NCBI GenBank assembly: GCA_905250075.1
Contig: CAJNOP010000030.1
Span: forward strand, 598,391 to 662,390
Direction: 5' to 3'
Length of the DNA: 64,000 nucleotides
Origin: Rotaria sp. Silwood1
Taxonomy: Eukaryota; Rotifera; Eurotatoria; Philodinida; Philodinidae
This document shows, one piece after another, positions 49,289 to 62,465 of the stretch. The notes beneath the pieces were generated by a model. That model did not search any database and was not told where the DNA came from. It saw only the letters and a program-made list of their open reading frames with translations. The translations under genes and the position numbers were made by a program. Within the stretch, counting starts at the first letter, position 1. The number at the start of each line of letters is the position of its first letter.

Positions 49289-50360
49289 TTTGTTTTGAGA
49301 TTTTTCGAGCAAATATTTTTTTTTTTTATACTTTCGATGATTATTTGTTTTATGAAGCAAAAGAACCAGAAAATAAATGATTCGAAAAGAAAATAGAACG
49401 ATTTGTTTTCTTTTGTGTTTTATCTGGAAGAAATATGTGATATGCTCATTCCGATGCAAACATTCTTATAAGATGATGAAAATAAATTGATCTTTTCTTT
49501 TTCTTTTGTGCATATCTTTAATAGACAAAAATCGATTGCACTCATTTAACAGCACCTAAAACGATGGTTTTTTACGAACTTAAAACTATAAAAATGAATT
49601 TAGCTTATAATCGATTGAAGCAACAACATCTATAATTGAGAGTGTTATAGAGCAGTTAAGTAAACATAGTGCTTGAGTCTATTAAGATTCAAAGATGTTA
49701 AATTTGACGATGTTTTTTTTTATTGAAGTTTTCTTCAACTTGTCTATGTCAAATACCAATATCAAGAAAAATTTCTACGGAGATTACAAAGCAAAATTTT
49801 GAAAAGTGAATATTTTTTAATTTCACAGTTAGTTTTTGCTCAATTGCTATCCGATCTTCTTCTATTATAATCAACAATGATTAGCAACTTATGAAGATGA
49901 AATATAATTAAGTTTAGAGACGTTTTTTTGAATTGAATCAAACTCTTTTTTTCGAAATAAACGGTAGTATATCTTGCTGGATAATATTAAATTTCACAAA
50001 AAATGACTTGTATTCCATGATATAAAGAGATAATTTATCATAATAGTATTTTCTCATTCGTTTTGATATACCTTTTGTAACACTTGATGAAAAAAAATTC
50101 TTAAGATAATCGAAATTCTATCGTTGTTAGTTTTTTTGTACACGGTTCACGTTCATCGTTAGAGAATCTCACTAGCTTCATTTATCCATTGAAATTGGTT
50201 ACAGTCAAGTTTTTTTAACCTTGCTATACAGGGAAACATAATTATCATTGATCTCTCGAGTTTTGGTAGATAATTAGTTTGAAATTATTAATGAGTATGA
50301 GTATTTAGTAAAATCGATCATGAACGAATATTAATATTATTATTGTCTGTTAACAAAAAG
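49289..50360. other. Spacer 3' of the protease gene
   Basis: AT-rich; no gene or clear repeat seen. Confidence 0.4.
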
Positions 50361-50362
50361 AA

Positions 50363-50925
50363 AAATGGTCGTGGTCATTTTTGCAATAACTCAAAAAAAA
50401 GGAAAGAATTAGAGAGCTGCGATTTTTATCAATCAAACGAAACAACACTAGAGTATCTTTTTCTCCAATATTGTATAAGACGAATTCATTTTAAAACCAA
50501 TCATTTCTGCAAAACATTACAAAAAAATCCATGAAAGTGGTCTGTCATTCCGATAAAAATTTTGGTTTTGATATGTGATTTAGATAGAGAGATTTTAGAT
50601 TTATAGTTTAAGATATAATTTGAATGATGATCTTCACGCATTATAACATTAAACAAATCAAATCCTTTATTTACTCCCTCGAAAAGTATGAATTTCTCTC
50701 AATTTTTAAGCAAATTTTCTTACTTTTTATCTGAATTTCATATGAATGAAAGGTAATTTTTGTGCTTTTTTTTTCAATGTTTTGTAAAAACGTTTGATTT
50801 TGAAATGATTTCGTTGTATACAATATTGGAGAAGAAGATGCCCTAGTGTCGGCTCTTTCGACTGGTGAAAACCACAGCTCTCTAGCTCTTTTCTTTCTTG
50901 AGTTATTGCAAAAATGACCACAATC
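50363..50925. mobile_element. Fold-back element, arms about 190 bp
   Basis: Left 50363-50560 and right 50730-50925 are inverted, sharing 'tcatttttgcaataactcaa', 'tagagagctg', 'ctccaatattgtata' and 'ttttgtaatgtttt'-type blocks. The 'gagagctg.ggttt' block is also found in the element at 30138-30986. Confidence 0.75.
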
Positions 50926-52237
50926 ATTACTTTGTTTTAATAGACAATAATTATAATCGCTTGGTTTGATATTTGTAGGTAAAACTTGATTGTTTATGAT
51001 TCTTCTTTGAAAGTTTATTCTCAGGATAGATCGAACAGAGTTAATTGTAATTTAATAAAAATAGTTATTTGCAATACTGTACTCCTTATTAGATGAATTT
51101 GATAAGATATGAACAAATATATTCATTGGTTTTTTATTTGAAATAGAGAAACTAAATAATAATTTTTTACTTTATGTTTTAATATGTTTCTTTTAAATAA
51201 TTATTAAGGTAAAAAGAAATTAACAGCGAAATGGTATTTTAATGTGCCCATTAGACAAACATTTATCAATTGTCAAAGTTCTGCTCATATATCTGAACGA
51301 TTCTTCTGAAAATATCAAATTATAAAAATAATATTATTCATTTAAAATATTTTACATGAACGATATGCTTTGAGAAATGATTAAAAAAAACTGATCATAT
51401 GTTGACTCGATACTAGATCAGCGAAATTCCAGTGTTTCACGTCTATACGTTGTTTCCATATGAAGAAATTGACAAAACGTTTCGGAATTGTGATTTAAAC
51501 AATATTCTATTTTATGCTTAGTTTTCATTATTTTCTTTAGTTAATATAAAATCTGGAAAAATATCACAATGTTTATACATTATGAAATAAAACAGAATAA
51601 GCACAATCTTATTACTTATTTTATTATTTTGTTTCTCGATTACTTTTCTAATAAACATTATATTCTAGTTTGAACATATAAGAATAAATCAGATAAACTC
51701 TGTCAAAATTACTTCTTTCACATTCACGAAAAAAAAAGTAATAAAAATTTTCATTCACATTAGAAAATATTCAAAAATTTTGACAAATCAAAATTAATTC
51801 GGAGTGATAATCTTCGTTCTTACCTTATCAGTGCTCTCTTATTTGATCATGATAAGATTTGCAATGTTTTTTTTAAGTCTTAATTTCACTCGATTACTAA
51901 TTTATATTGATCGTTCCGAATAAAAAGTCACCAGTATGCCAACAATCAACTGATAGTAATACCAACAAAAGTGCAATATCGATTTATCTGAACAAATACT
52001 TATGACAATTCAATGGATATGTTTAACAAAACTATCACATAAAGTTTCAAAGTCGTGTAAAGTGAAACAAATTCAAAATAATAAATGTTCGTATTAAAAA
52101 AAAAAATTATGACATGTACACAAAGAGAACTGAACAAACTTTGAACCGTTTTTAATGATTCACTGATTTCACTAACTTCATTTCAATGTACTAAGACTCA
52201 ATATGTCCTTGACGATGTTTACTGGAAAAAAAAATAG
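50926..52237. other. AT-rich spacer, no gene seen
   Basis: No coding exon or repeat recognised. Confidence 0.4.
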
Positions 52238-53010
52238 TTCTTTCATTATTTTAGTTTATCAATATGTTGATATCTTTGTATATGATAAATCAGAATTAGT
52301 ATAACTGTCAATATATTATTTCTACATAAAAAGTTAAGTGAGATCGATATGATTATTACAAAAGCAAATGTATATTACACCGATGAATTATTTGATAAAG
52401 TTATGAGAAAGAAAAAAAAAAAAGGTTTTGTTGAAAAATTAATCAAGAATCTTCTATTTATCGAATGGATCAGAAAATAATAAATACTTCGTTATCGATA
52501 AATCAAAAACTTTATTCTCATTATAATATGTTTGTCTTTTTTTTATTTGTGAAACATGATCTAAAACGGTTGTTAAAGTATAGAAGTTGAAGTTTGATCT
52601 GCTGCATAGATGTGACAGACATTATTAGCAATGTCTCTCCTTCATCACAGATCGCAGCAGAGACAACCATAAAAACGTCACGGACTATGACAGTCGTTGT
52701 TGATATCTGATCATAGACTGCATATGAATACCATCCCGTACATAATATATGAACTACGTTCTTAATACGATTAAATAAAAGGCTAGTGAAGGAACGTATC
52801 CCAAAATTGATAGAATAAAACAATCTTTTCATGATTAGCAACAACAACAATGTTGAGTTTCATATTTTAAATCTGCAAGAATTGTGTTAACAGCTTTTCT
52901 CAAGTGAATCGTTAATATAAGATTACTTTGAATATAATTTCTTACAATATTCATGTAGACTTATATTTGTCAAGAAAACAAACCGAGAATTATTGTTGAT
53001 TTCTACATTA
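52238..53010 (+). pseudogene. Decayed duplicate of the protease 5' end, split by a repeat
   Basis: 52238-52535 matches the protease 5' flank (46726-47010). After an inserted dispersed repeat, about 52906-53005 matches the region around the protease start and first exon ('atcgttaa', 'caatattc', 'atttgtcaagaa', then a remnant aligning with [10 protein letters not shown]). The ATG is lost and the frame is not maintained. No later exons follow. Confidence 0.65.
52551..52900 (+). repeat. Dispersed repeat, copy 3 of 4, inserted in a pseudogene
   Basis: Begins 'gaaacatgatctaaaacgg' and ends 'aacagcttttct'. Comparison with the intact locus at 46.7-47.1 kb shows no such sequence there, so this copy is an insertion, which defines its borders to within about 10 bases. 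Confidence 0.75.
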
Positions 53011-55797
53011 AATTGACAAATTCACTTTTGTCTTTTGTGAAAAATGAATGATACATGGTTCCTTTTTTCGAATGGTATTTTTTTTTAAAGTGTTTTTAAG
53101 TCAAAGAACATACTTAAAGATATTTTATCATATTTTTGAATAATTTTTAATATACTTAGAACTTAAATAGACTTTAACCTTATTGATTAATTACATGAAA
53201 TCCTTTTATTTTTGTAATTAGAATTAAGTATTAGAAATTATATCAAACGTTCAAGTATGATATTTATTTTGTTTCAAATGATTGTTTCTTGTATGCAGAA
53301 CATGATCAATATTCTTATTAATCATTGATAAAAAAATCACAAAACAACTATTTGACATTAAGATTATCATAAAAAGTTTTTTTTTTTTTCATGTTTATGT
53401 CGCTTATGATTTATATTCTATTGTTTTATATTGTCATAATAAAAATATCAGATTTGTCAAATATATTCTATATATTTAATTCATTAAGACTTGTTGTTCA
53501 TCATGTCATAGAAAAGAAATATGAATTGTCGGTTTGTATATAACGAGAATCTTTTTTTTTCATTTTGCATATGTCGCCTATCATGGTTTATGATTTATTT
53601 GACAAAATCTCATCACATTTAGACAACTTGTCGGCATGTCATGCTTTTTTTTTTTCTTACGTACTCATTTATCCGAAGAAAAGAACATTCAAATATCATA
53701 TATCACTTGTCGTACCCTATGTAAAGAGAAACAAGAAAAAAAATCCTGAAATCTAAATAAATCTTTTATTTCGAGAGAAGAACAAAACCTAGTGCATAAT
53801 GGAGTTGAACCAAGTACTTATTCTATGGTTATATAGATGCTAATGAAGTGAGAAAATTGAGAACAATTATAGAAACCAAAATATCAAAGTTCATGTTGAA
53901 CAATAATTACCGTCATCATAACTAAGCATCTATTTGATTTCAAAGTTTTTTTTTTTTTTCTTCTTCTTTTTTTCTTCCTTTTCGTTTGCGTGATGTTCTG
54001 AGATTTTCTCAGTCTCTGTTTCTCTTTTCTATATTAATATCCTGATGAACATTAATGCCAGGAAATAGTAAAGACAAAAAAAAAAAACAAAAACAGTCAT
54101 AACATCAAAAAAAAAGTAACATTCTACTATTGAAATCTGAAAAAGAAAGAGAATATTATCATGTGACAAAATTAGATAATGAAATCTATCCAACAACATA
54201 AAGGTACGTCATTAGAGTCATTCAGTACCACCTGCGATATTTTCTTTTCCTTTATTAATGCTCAAACATAATTAAACGTATATATTTACATATTTCTTAT
54301 GTCGTTAGAAAATGCCATGTCATTACGCTGTCTGCAAGTTTTCCATAGTCATTCTATCCGTACTTCATATAATATTAGCTTCATTGATTAAACAAAATGG
54401 TTAACGGTCGAGTGTGTTGAGTTTATTATTATTATTATTTTAGTGAATTTTAAAGATTAAAAAATTCTACATTATGAATCAATTGTATTTAGATTCAACG
54501 GATGCATCAGATTAAATAAGTCTTTTAGTATTTTCTTAATATGTCTACTAAATATATCTTATCGTTTTGGATTTAAATTTCTTTTAAAAGATGAATCATG
54601 AAAGTGTCCACAAAACAACACAAGGAATCGTTAGTAGAAAACAAAATTTATTCGACAGCTATTTTAACTATCTATTATTAACAACTTTCTTCAAGTATAA
54701 AATTGAGTTTTTCGTATGTTTTTTGTGTCCTAGTGTTGAAATATGTAAAAGCTTTATTGACCATTTTGTAGAGCTTGAAAAGTTGTATATCATAGTCATA
54801 CTAAATAATTTTCACAACAAACATCTTTCATGTAAAATGTGCATTCCTGTCTTTTTCAGATTTAGAAGCAAAATATGTCTTTGTATTCTACATTTTTGTG
54901 ATCTTGGATAGATACTTATAACTGTTTTAGTACGAACTTTTTAGTTTTTAAGTAAATGATTTAGTGTAGAAAAGTTTAGTTGAATTATGCTTAAATATTT
55001 TGTTACTCTTGATAAGATTAAAGTCACAAGAGGAAACCAAGTTAACGTTGGTCTTAGTATCTAGACAATAAACTCTGTTTTAATAATTGTTAAAAGTGAC
55101 CTTATTCTGTGTATATGTAATTAGTTCAAGTACATTTGATTATGTCTCAAACATAGTATTTTGCAAAATTTTAGCAATTATTTATTAGCTCAAAGAAATA
55201 GAACTTAATATTGCTTTTTTTTTGATAGAAAGTTATTAGCAATAGACTGTTACTATAATTATCAAAAAAAATTTTTTTCTTCTATTGTTCTAATGTTCGA
55301 CTGTCTATCATTTTATAGACAATGTCAGCCTATATTTTTTTTTTTTTTGTGGAAAAAATTTAAATTCTAAACGATACAAAATGCTCTGACATATGAAGAA
55401 AGTACTAAGAGACTAATTTATTCTGTCACAACTACTAAATAACAATAAAGAAATATTTTATCTTTATATCTTTTGATAAAATCAAATTAAGATAAGTGCA
55501 TTTTCAAATTCTATTGTGTACTATTTTTGAGATGTTACTAAATTTATATTTCTATACTAAATAAAAAATACATTTGATGATGATGACTATAAATACGTCC
55601 TATACAAACATTCATTTTCATAAAAGTAAATGACTTCTTACAAATGCCGATATAAAAGAAAATAAAATACTTTTTATGTCTTATTCTTTTTTTTTTTTTT
55701 TTAGTGCAAGAAGATTTTTTTTCTTTTTCTTTTTTTTCTGTGTGTTAATTTCCTGATTTATATATACATCCGCTATTTTTCCATTGATGTCATATAG
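53011..55797. other. AT-rich spacer, no gene seen
   Basis: Several long A or T runs. I support no exon here. It ends at the acceptor CATATAG before the exon at 55798. Confidence 0.4.
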
Positions 55798-58700
55798 ATC
55801 AAAGAATAACCAATATTTCATTTGATAATTTTACTGGATCTATTTGTATTGTTACTCCAATAAAAGATGATGACGAAACGAAAGAATTAATGTTATCGTC
55901 ATCTCAAACAAATATTGATGATGAATTCTTTATTCCTCATGATCATTTAGCAATACTAACACATCCTGTATTAGGTGCAAGATCAAGAAAAAAAGATAAA
56001 ATTAGTTTGAAATCAAATAATCATCGAAATTCATATAATGATTCACCATTATTAATTTTACCAATTAATCAAGTATAAAATTTTTAACATAATTATTTTT
56101 TATTTAAATGTAAAGATTTTTTTTTTTTGTTTTTGTTTTCTAGATCGAAAAATCTTTCTATGAAAATAAAACTAATCATCATGAATTATTTGATTCTGGT
56201 CTTGATCTTTCTTTTTCAACAAATTCATCTATTCAAAATTTTCAACAACAATATACAACAATACATCGACCATTAAGTGTAGTAAATGAAAATTCAAATA
56301 TAGATGATAGTTTTCAAGATCAATCTATTCCATATTCATTTGTTGATTTAAAACATAATCATTATGAAAAAAATATGATTAATCATAGTACATATAAACA
56401 AGAGTATCATTCAAATTTATTTTCTGATAAACAAAAGAAAATGAACAAAAAGTCTTATGATAATTCTCATTTAGATGCATTAAAAGAATTTCATCAACAG
56501 ACAAATATAAATAAAATTGTATACATTCATCCTTCTAGTCAACAATATCGATCATTAAATGATTTAACTAATAAATCTTTACAAACTACACATACAATTA
56601 TTCAAAAACCAATTATACCAACATTAAAACAATTAAGAAATGAAAGAAAATTTAATATGATTGCTGAATCATCAACACCATTTTTGAATTTTAATGATCA
56701 ACAAATTTATTCAACTACTAAAACATCAAATAGTTCACATAATCAACCAATATCTCGTTCAAATCGATCTATTAATGAACAAATAAAACTAAAAGCAACA
56801 ACACCACTTAGTCAATATTCAAATAAAGAACAAATAAGAGAACATATTAATAGATCAGTTATTGAAAGACAACATCCATCGTATTTATCAATACCACAAC
56901 GAAAAAATATTGTACACCAAAAAATACAATTAAATGTTTCACCATCAAAAGTTAATAATCATTTATTCAGACAAGAAAAACAATCGAATACAAGTTTGTA
57001 TCCAAGTAATAAAGATTTATTTGATGCTTCTTTTCAATTTTATATCGTTTATAATATGCTGAGTATTTTCAATAACTAAAAAATTGATCGTCTGCTTATT
57101 AGTTCGACGATATGTTATTTGTATTCATTTAAAGATTGTTATTTTCTGTGAGATTCATCATTTTCTTTTTCTAGTGATGGATGTAGGATTTAAGTGTCTG
57201 GGACAATCATAAGCACAAAATACCTATTCATGTCAAATGAGAAGTCGTACTGGCTAATTTTTTTCTGTGTTTGCTGCTGATTAAGGAACCCATCCAATTG
57301 ATAAGATCTGTTTAAACTCAGATTTTTTTCGTAGGTAGTGCTCATCATGTAGATAAGGTTCTGAAAGGATGAATACTATTAGGTCTTTTGTCTCTCGAAT
57401 TATCGTCATTTTATTGAACATTCAGTCTATTGCAGAATATCACGATCGTTTCAGCTGAAACTTTCAGAGTATTATAAAGATGACGAGAGCTATTGTTGGA
57501 AAGAATTTTAGGTCAAAACTCCTTTCGTAGTTTTTCGCGTACTATCCTTGAGAAAGCAAACCTAATGGCACGAACTCTTTCAAAATTTTTATCTATACTA
57601 TGAATTCTACGTATGAAAACCATATAAGGCCAAATGGAGATTATTCAGTTGGGTAGGCTTCTTCATAAGAAAAGTCAATGGATAGTTCGAAAAGTAGGAA
57701 GGATCGTTTCGAACGCTCTCTATTAATCATTCATTGTCTTTTTTCTATAATACATTATGCTATATGAAAAACGATAGTCCTTATAATGAATCATATGCAT
57801 TGAAATTTCTATAACCATTGCACTTTGCTATACCTAAAATGACGTTTTGGAATGTACAACACACATAAAAATGAATATTTTCCTAAGTCATTGACGACAA
57901 CGGATATTTTCATAAATTTCATTACATGATTTTGATAGAAAACCGAATCCATATCATTAGCTTGATAGAATGAACGTTTGAAGCTTTTCTCCCTTCTTCT
58001 AAAAAAAAAAGCCAACTTCCGTCAGAAAAGTTAAAATTGAGATGATACTCTGACATTTGATCTTTCATAAACGACATGATTTTTCATCTGATACTTCATT
58101 TTTTACCAAAATTATTGATAATTTCCGTTATCTTCTGTTCGAACAATTGAGTGATATCTTTCACTTTTTCTTTGCTTATGTCTTCCTAACCATGTTTATC
58201 ATTATTCTCGAAGAAGCTTCACTATAGTCATTTGCTTGTCTTCTGTTTGAAAGAACATGAAAAGATGCAGTATTCTTTTTCTTTTTTGAATTAAGATTTT
58301 TTATTACTATATAAAATGCAATTATATAAATCAATGACCATTTTTAAAGAATTTTATTGAAGTATCTCATTTGTCATTCGTTTTCTTTGCGTAAAAAGAA
58401 GAATTTAAAACAAGAATACCGCAGTCTTACGTGCTCTTTTAAATAGAAAAAAAGTCAAATCTATCAAATGAGGACGTACAGAAAATTTTGCACTAGCAAA
58501 TAAGCAGTTTTTTTTATCATTATTTGTTGAACATCATCGAAAGCATCATTCTGTAAGAAGGAAAATTCCATCACAGCCTCTTCACTACAATGTTAACTAT
58601 CCTGAAAATTTCATGTGATTTAAGTATATCTGATCTAAAATCGACTTTATTTTTCGTGTTTTTGATATAGAAATCATGTACTTGTAAGATATTTTATTAA

Positions 58701-61700
58701 TTTTTAATTTGATGAATAGATTCAAGTATTCAAAGAGACAATGTAAGTCCTTCTATAATGCAAAATCTTCACATGGCATCATCTCATCAAATAAAACAAA
58801 CTTTACCATCTTTGTACAATGATGAGGTTAACGATAATTTTCAAGAAAAAAGAAACCATAAAGAGGAAAAACAATCGAATTATATTAATCGATGGCAAAG
58901 AAGTTCTCAAAAAGAACAAATTCAAATCAATGGTATAATTTCTACATCATTCAAAACTTTTCCTTATATCAATTAAGATTCTCTTCATTTGTAGAGAAAA
59001 ACATGGAAAACCTATTACCAATTAATCAAAATCATAAAAATTCATTAAACCAAATTAAAACTTTTCTTACAAATACTCCTCATCGTCATGATGAACATGT
59101 TAGTGATTATAATAACAATCGACGAGCATTGATCGCTAATAATTTCTATCCTCGTGAAACAAACAATAAAATCAAACATGAGAAATCAAATAATACAATT
59201 CTTAAAGGAAAAAACCTTAGTAATATAAACCGACGAAAACAATCTACTGAACCAACATATTCATCAAAACCAGTTGGATTTGTTATGCAAAATAAAACGT
59301 AGAACAAATTGCCAAAAAAAAAAAATTTTTCAATTCTATTTTAATGTTTTTTTTTAGTCGAACAACTCATCGAAATACTATTCCTCCTTTTAAAACTTCT
59401 CCAAGTAAAGTAATTCGTATACCTAATATTGATTATCAAGCTGAACAAAATCAAGAATTTAATTCAAGACAAAATTCACTAACTGAATCTATGAATAATT
59501 CATTACGAACTAGTCAAATTCAATCGATGAATATTAATCATATTCTACAAGACAATGAAGCCAATCGATTTAATAATGCATCAAAAATCAATACAATAGA
59601 ATTTAACAAAGTACAAGAAAATTCAAATAGAATTTTTGAAGCAAGATCACCAACATCTTGGTCAATTGTATCAGATCATCAAATTAATCAGCAGCGACAA
59701 AATGATCTTTATGAATCATCACCATCATTTTTCTCTAGTTATGAATTAAGTGATGATAAATTAACTCATACTCATGGGTCGATTATCACCAATGAACAAC
59801 GGCCTCTTCATGAAAGATATGTTCTTCCTGAGGATAAGTATGTATCAAATCGATAATACATACTATTCCGCTAACATTTTTCTTACAAAGGGAACTGTTT
59901 ATACGATATGTTTACAAGATTGATCATATTCTTCTCAAATTATCACTTTCGCTAACAAATTAATGAATGAAAAATATGAATTGATCATAATGACTCTGTA
60001 CTAAGATATTCAATTTCTAACAGATTCAGTTTTTGTATATCAACATGACAATATAAAACTTAATCACATAGATTTTTTGAAACACCATCTAAAATGAATG
60101 CTCCAGCATGTAGAGTAGAAATTTGTAATCTTTCCTCCTGATATATCATGACAGGCAATTACAGACATATCATCAACACGCGTTTCCTATCACAAGTAGT
60201 GTCAAATACCTTAGAAATCCATCCTTCATCTGTGGCAGACTGTAACAGACATCAATATACGACGAAACACTGTATATGAATAATGTTTCGTTATAATGTA
60301 TAAACTAATTACTTACTACATTTCTGGATGATCAAGTAAAATGATAGTGAAGAAATGTGTTCCAAAATAGATAGAAAACAACAATCTTCCTATAAGTCGG
60401 AGCAGCAGTTATATCGTGTTTCATATTTTAATTTCTACGGAATTACGCTATCAGCTTTTCCTATACAATTATCGAATTATCTGGCGTGTGAATTTCTATA
60501 ATCTAATCCAAATTTATAGATCATATTAAGACTATACTAGATTTCATTTCTTCTGCAACTTGAATAGTATCAAGTTCGACAAAAAGTCTGCAACATTCAT
60601 GAAAATTTAGAAATTATCTGCACTTGTAATTTTATTTTCATAGAGAGTAATGAATTGTTCAAAATGATATTTCTATAGATTTATATTAAATAGAGATGAA
60701 GGTCTTCAATCGAATGATAAAAACAAAAATTTTTTTTTCTTGAGCTAATCTCCAAAGCAATAATCATCTAGATACAATGTGATGCATAATTTCTTATAAT
60801 CTTTACAGATTTTATACGTGAGTTCTTTTTCCGACAAGAAGTTTATCCTTTTTTTTCGAGCTCAATGCTATTGAACTTTGAGAAGAAATTGAATCTAGCG
60901 CAATTCATATATATTCCATCAAATTTCAATTAGATTTTCGAAATTTACTTCCTGAAAAATCCTATGCTTCTATACAATAATTAATGCAAACAGTTCTTGC
61001 ATTATCCTGTCGCTATAGGAAAACTAAAGACATTAGAAATTGAATATATCAGTGTAGACTAGAGATATACAGCGACAATTTATTTTGTTCGTGATTTCAA
61101 CAACTTCTTTTCTCATGATCCTCGCTCTGGTGACTGAGACTGAGACTGATCCTGCGCATCTCTAGTCCAGATTCTTCATCGTCAGCTCATAATTTTCCTC
61201 TGTCATCTTGTCAGCGAAAGTTATAATTTGACGAGAATATGATCACTACTTTACACTTCCTATATAAAAGGTTCTATATCATTAATATGAATCATAATCT
61301 ATGATAGAATTTTCGTTTTTAGATCTCAACATCTTTCATTTATTGATCATTCATCTAAAATATCTTCTTGTCAAACATATTCGTTTGCTCCTACATCTGA
61401 TTCTGATAATGTTATAAATTCTGTTGTTAACAGCTCGTCTCATGAATTAATCGAATCCGACGATATTGTCGATCAACAAAGTTCTTCATTTTCTTCTTTG
61501 GATCGTTTATCTCCAAATGATAGGTTGTCTTTACCATTAGAAAAAGTCACAATGTTAATGGAAAAAGATGACATATCGATAAATTACGATAGTGATGATG
61601 GTTGGAGTAATGATTCAGCTGAACTTATTTACGTTGATGATCGTTATACAACACAAAACAAGAGAATTGATGTTTCTCATTCACCACATCCAATTTCAAA

Positions 61701-61749
61701 ACAACATTCTCTTCCTCAAACTCAACAGAAAACAATGTTTCTTCCATAG
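55798..61749 (+). CDS. Uncharacterised disordered protein, proposed exons 6-11
   Basis: Exons 55798-56072, 56144-56993, 58720-58932, 58995-59298, 59358-59837 and 61323-61749 (TAG). Incoming phase 1 matches the exon ending at 33084. Later phases are 0, 1, 1, 2 and 2, all consistent. The donor at 56993 (A|GTTTGT) is the weakest; coding-like sequence runs on to about 57045. The product is rich in Asn, Gln, Ser, His and Ile without a recognised domain. Landmarks are DQRITNISFDNFTGSIC at the start, RRKQSTEPTYSSKPVG, SPTSWSIVSDHQINQQ, and an acidic end (SDDGWSNDSAELIYVDD). No local initiation site fits the phase, so these exons need upstream ones. With the exons at 12-13 and 32-33 kb they form a continuous frame of 1189 codons. 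The intron 59838-61322 contains a dispersed repeat. Confidence 0.75.
60079..60460 (+). repeat. Dispersed repeat, copy 4 of 4
   Basis: Begins 'gaaacaccatctaaaatg' and ends 'ttacgctatcagcttttc'. It carries the family blocks 'aaatgtgttccaaaatagat' and 'atcgtgtttcatattttaat'. It is intronic, in the same orientation as the others and the longest copy. Confidence 0.7.
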
Positions 61750-61969
61750 TGATTTCGTCTTGTTTTTCATTAGTGAAGAATTTCTACAGAGAAAAAAAGC
61801 ATTATTATGAAGGATTATCAATATTGAAGAAGGATTGACTGTATTTTCGAAATAGACTGAAAAATGGAATAATTAAAATGAACCTCGATTCTTTTTTGTT
61901 AAACGAAAAACAAATTATATATAAATCTAGCATTTTACTTATGTGTACATGCCTTAATCAAAACTAGGA

Positions 61970-62465
61970 GTGTGCATTTGTGGTCCGTGTTGGGGTGTGT
62001 TGTGTAGATGAATTTTTTGTGGCTTTGAGCGCATGTATGAAAGTGGACTATGGGTGTTCGCGGTGTTAATCTGACTGCGTATGCTGGTTAGTGTGAGTGT
62101 GTTGGTGAGGTGTGTAAGTGTGGCAATATTTATATCTGCGTATGTTCATGGGTACATGTTTATGAATTTAATAAGTTAAATAGTTTAAGAAAAGCGTTAC
62201 ATCGCACGCATATCTGCATTCACATCAATAAGGATATCCATACTTGCTCACACCCACATCCACATCTGCACCTACAACAATACAGACAGGCGCACTCCCA
62301 TCCACACTCATTACTACACGCATATCCATGATCGCAGCGACGACGACACTTATATACGTACCTATCTCGGCACTCATCCCTACACCCTCAACTATTTAAC
62401 TACACTGACATCCATACAGAGCGATACACGTCCCTGCATCCATCACCACATCCATAGGTGCATTC
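61970..62465. repeat. Long telomere-like G-rich/C-rich inverted pair
   Basis: G/T-rich DNA (61970-62155, 'gttggggtgtgttgtg', 'gtgtgagtgtgttggtg') is followed by C/A-rich DNA (62215-62465, 'cacacccacatccacatc'). Degenerate TGTGGG character is reversed across a centre near 62180. Confidence 0.6.

Noticed and set aside
50343-50927. Two similar short open frames on opposite strands
   Set aside because: They lie in the two arms of one fold-back element and mirror each other; no coding evidence beyond that.
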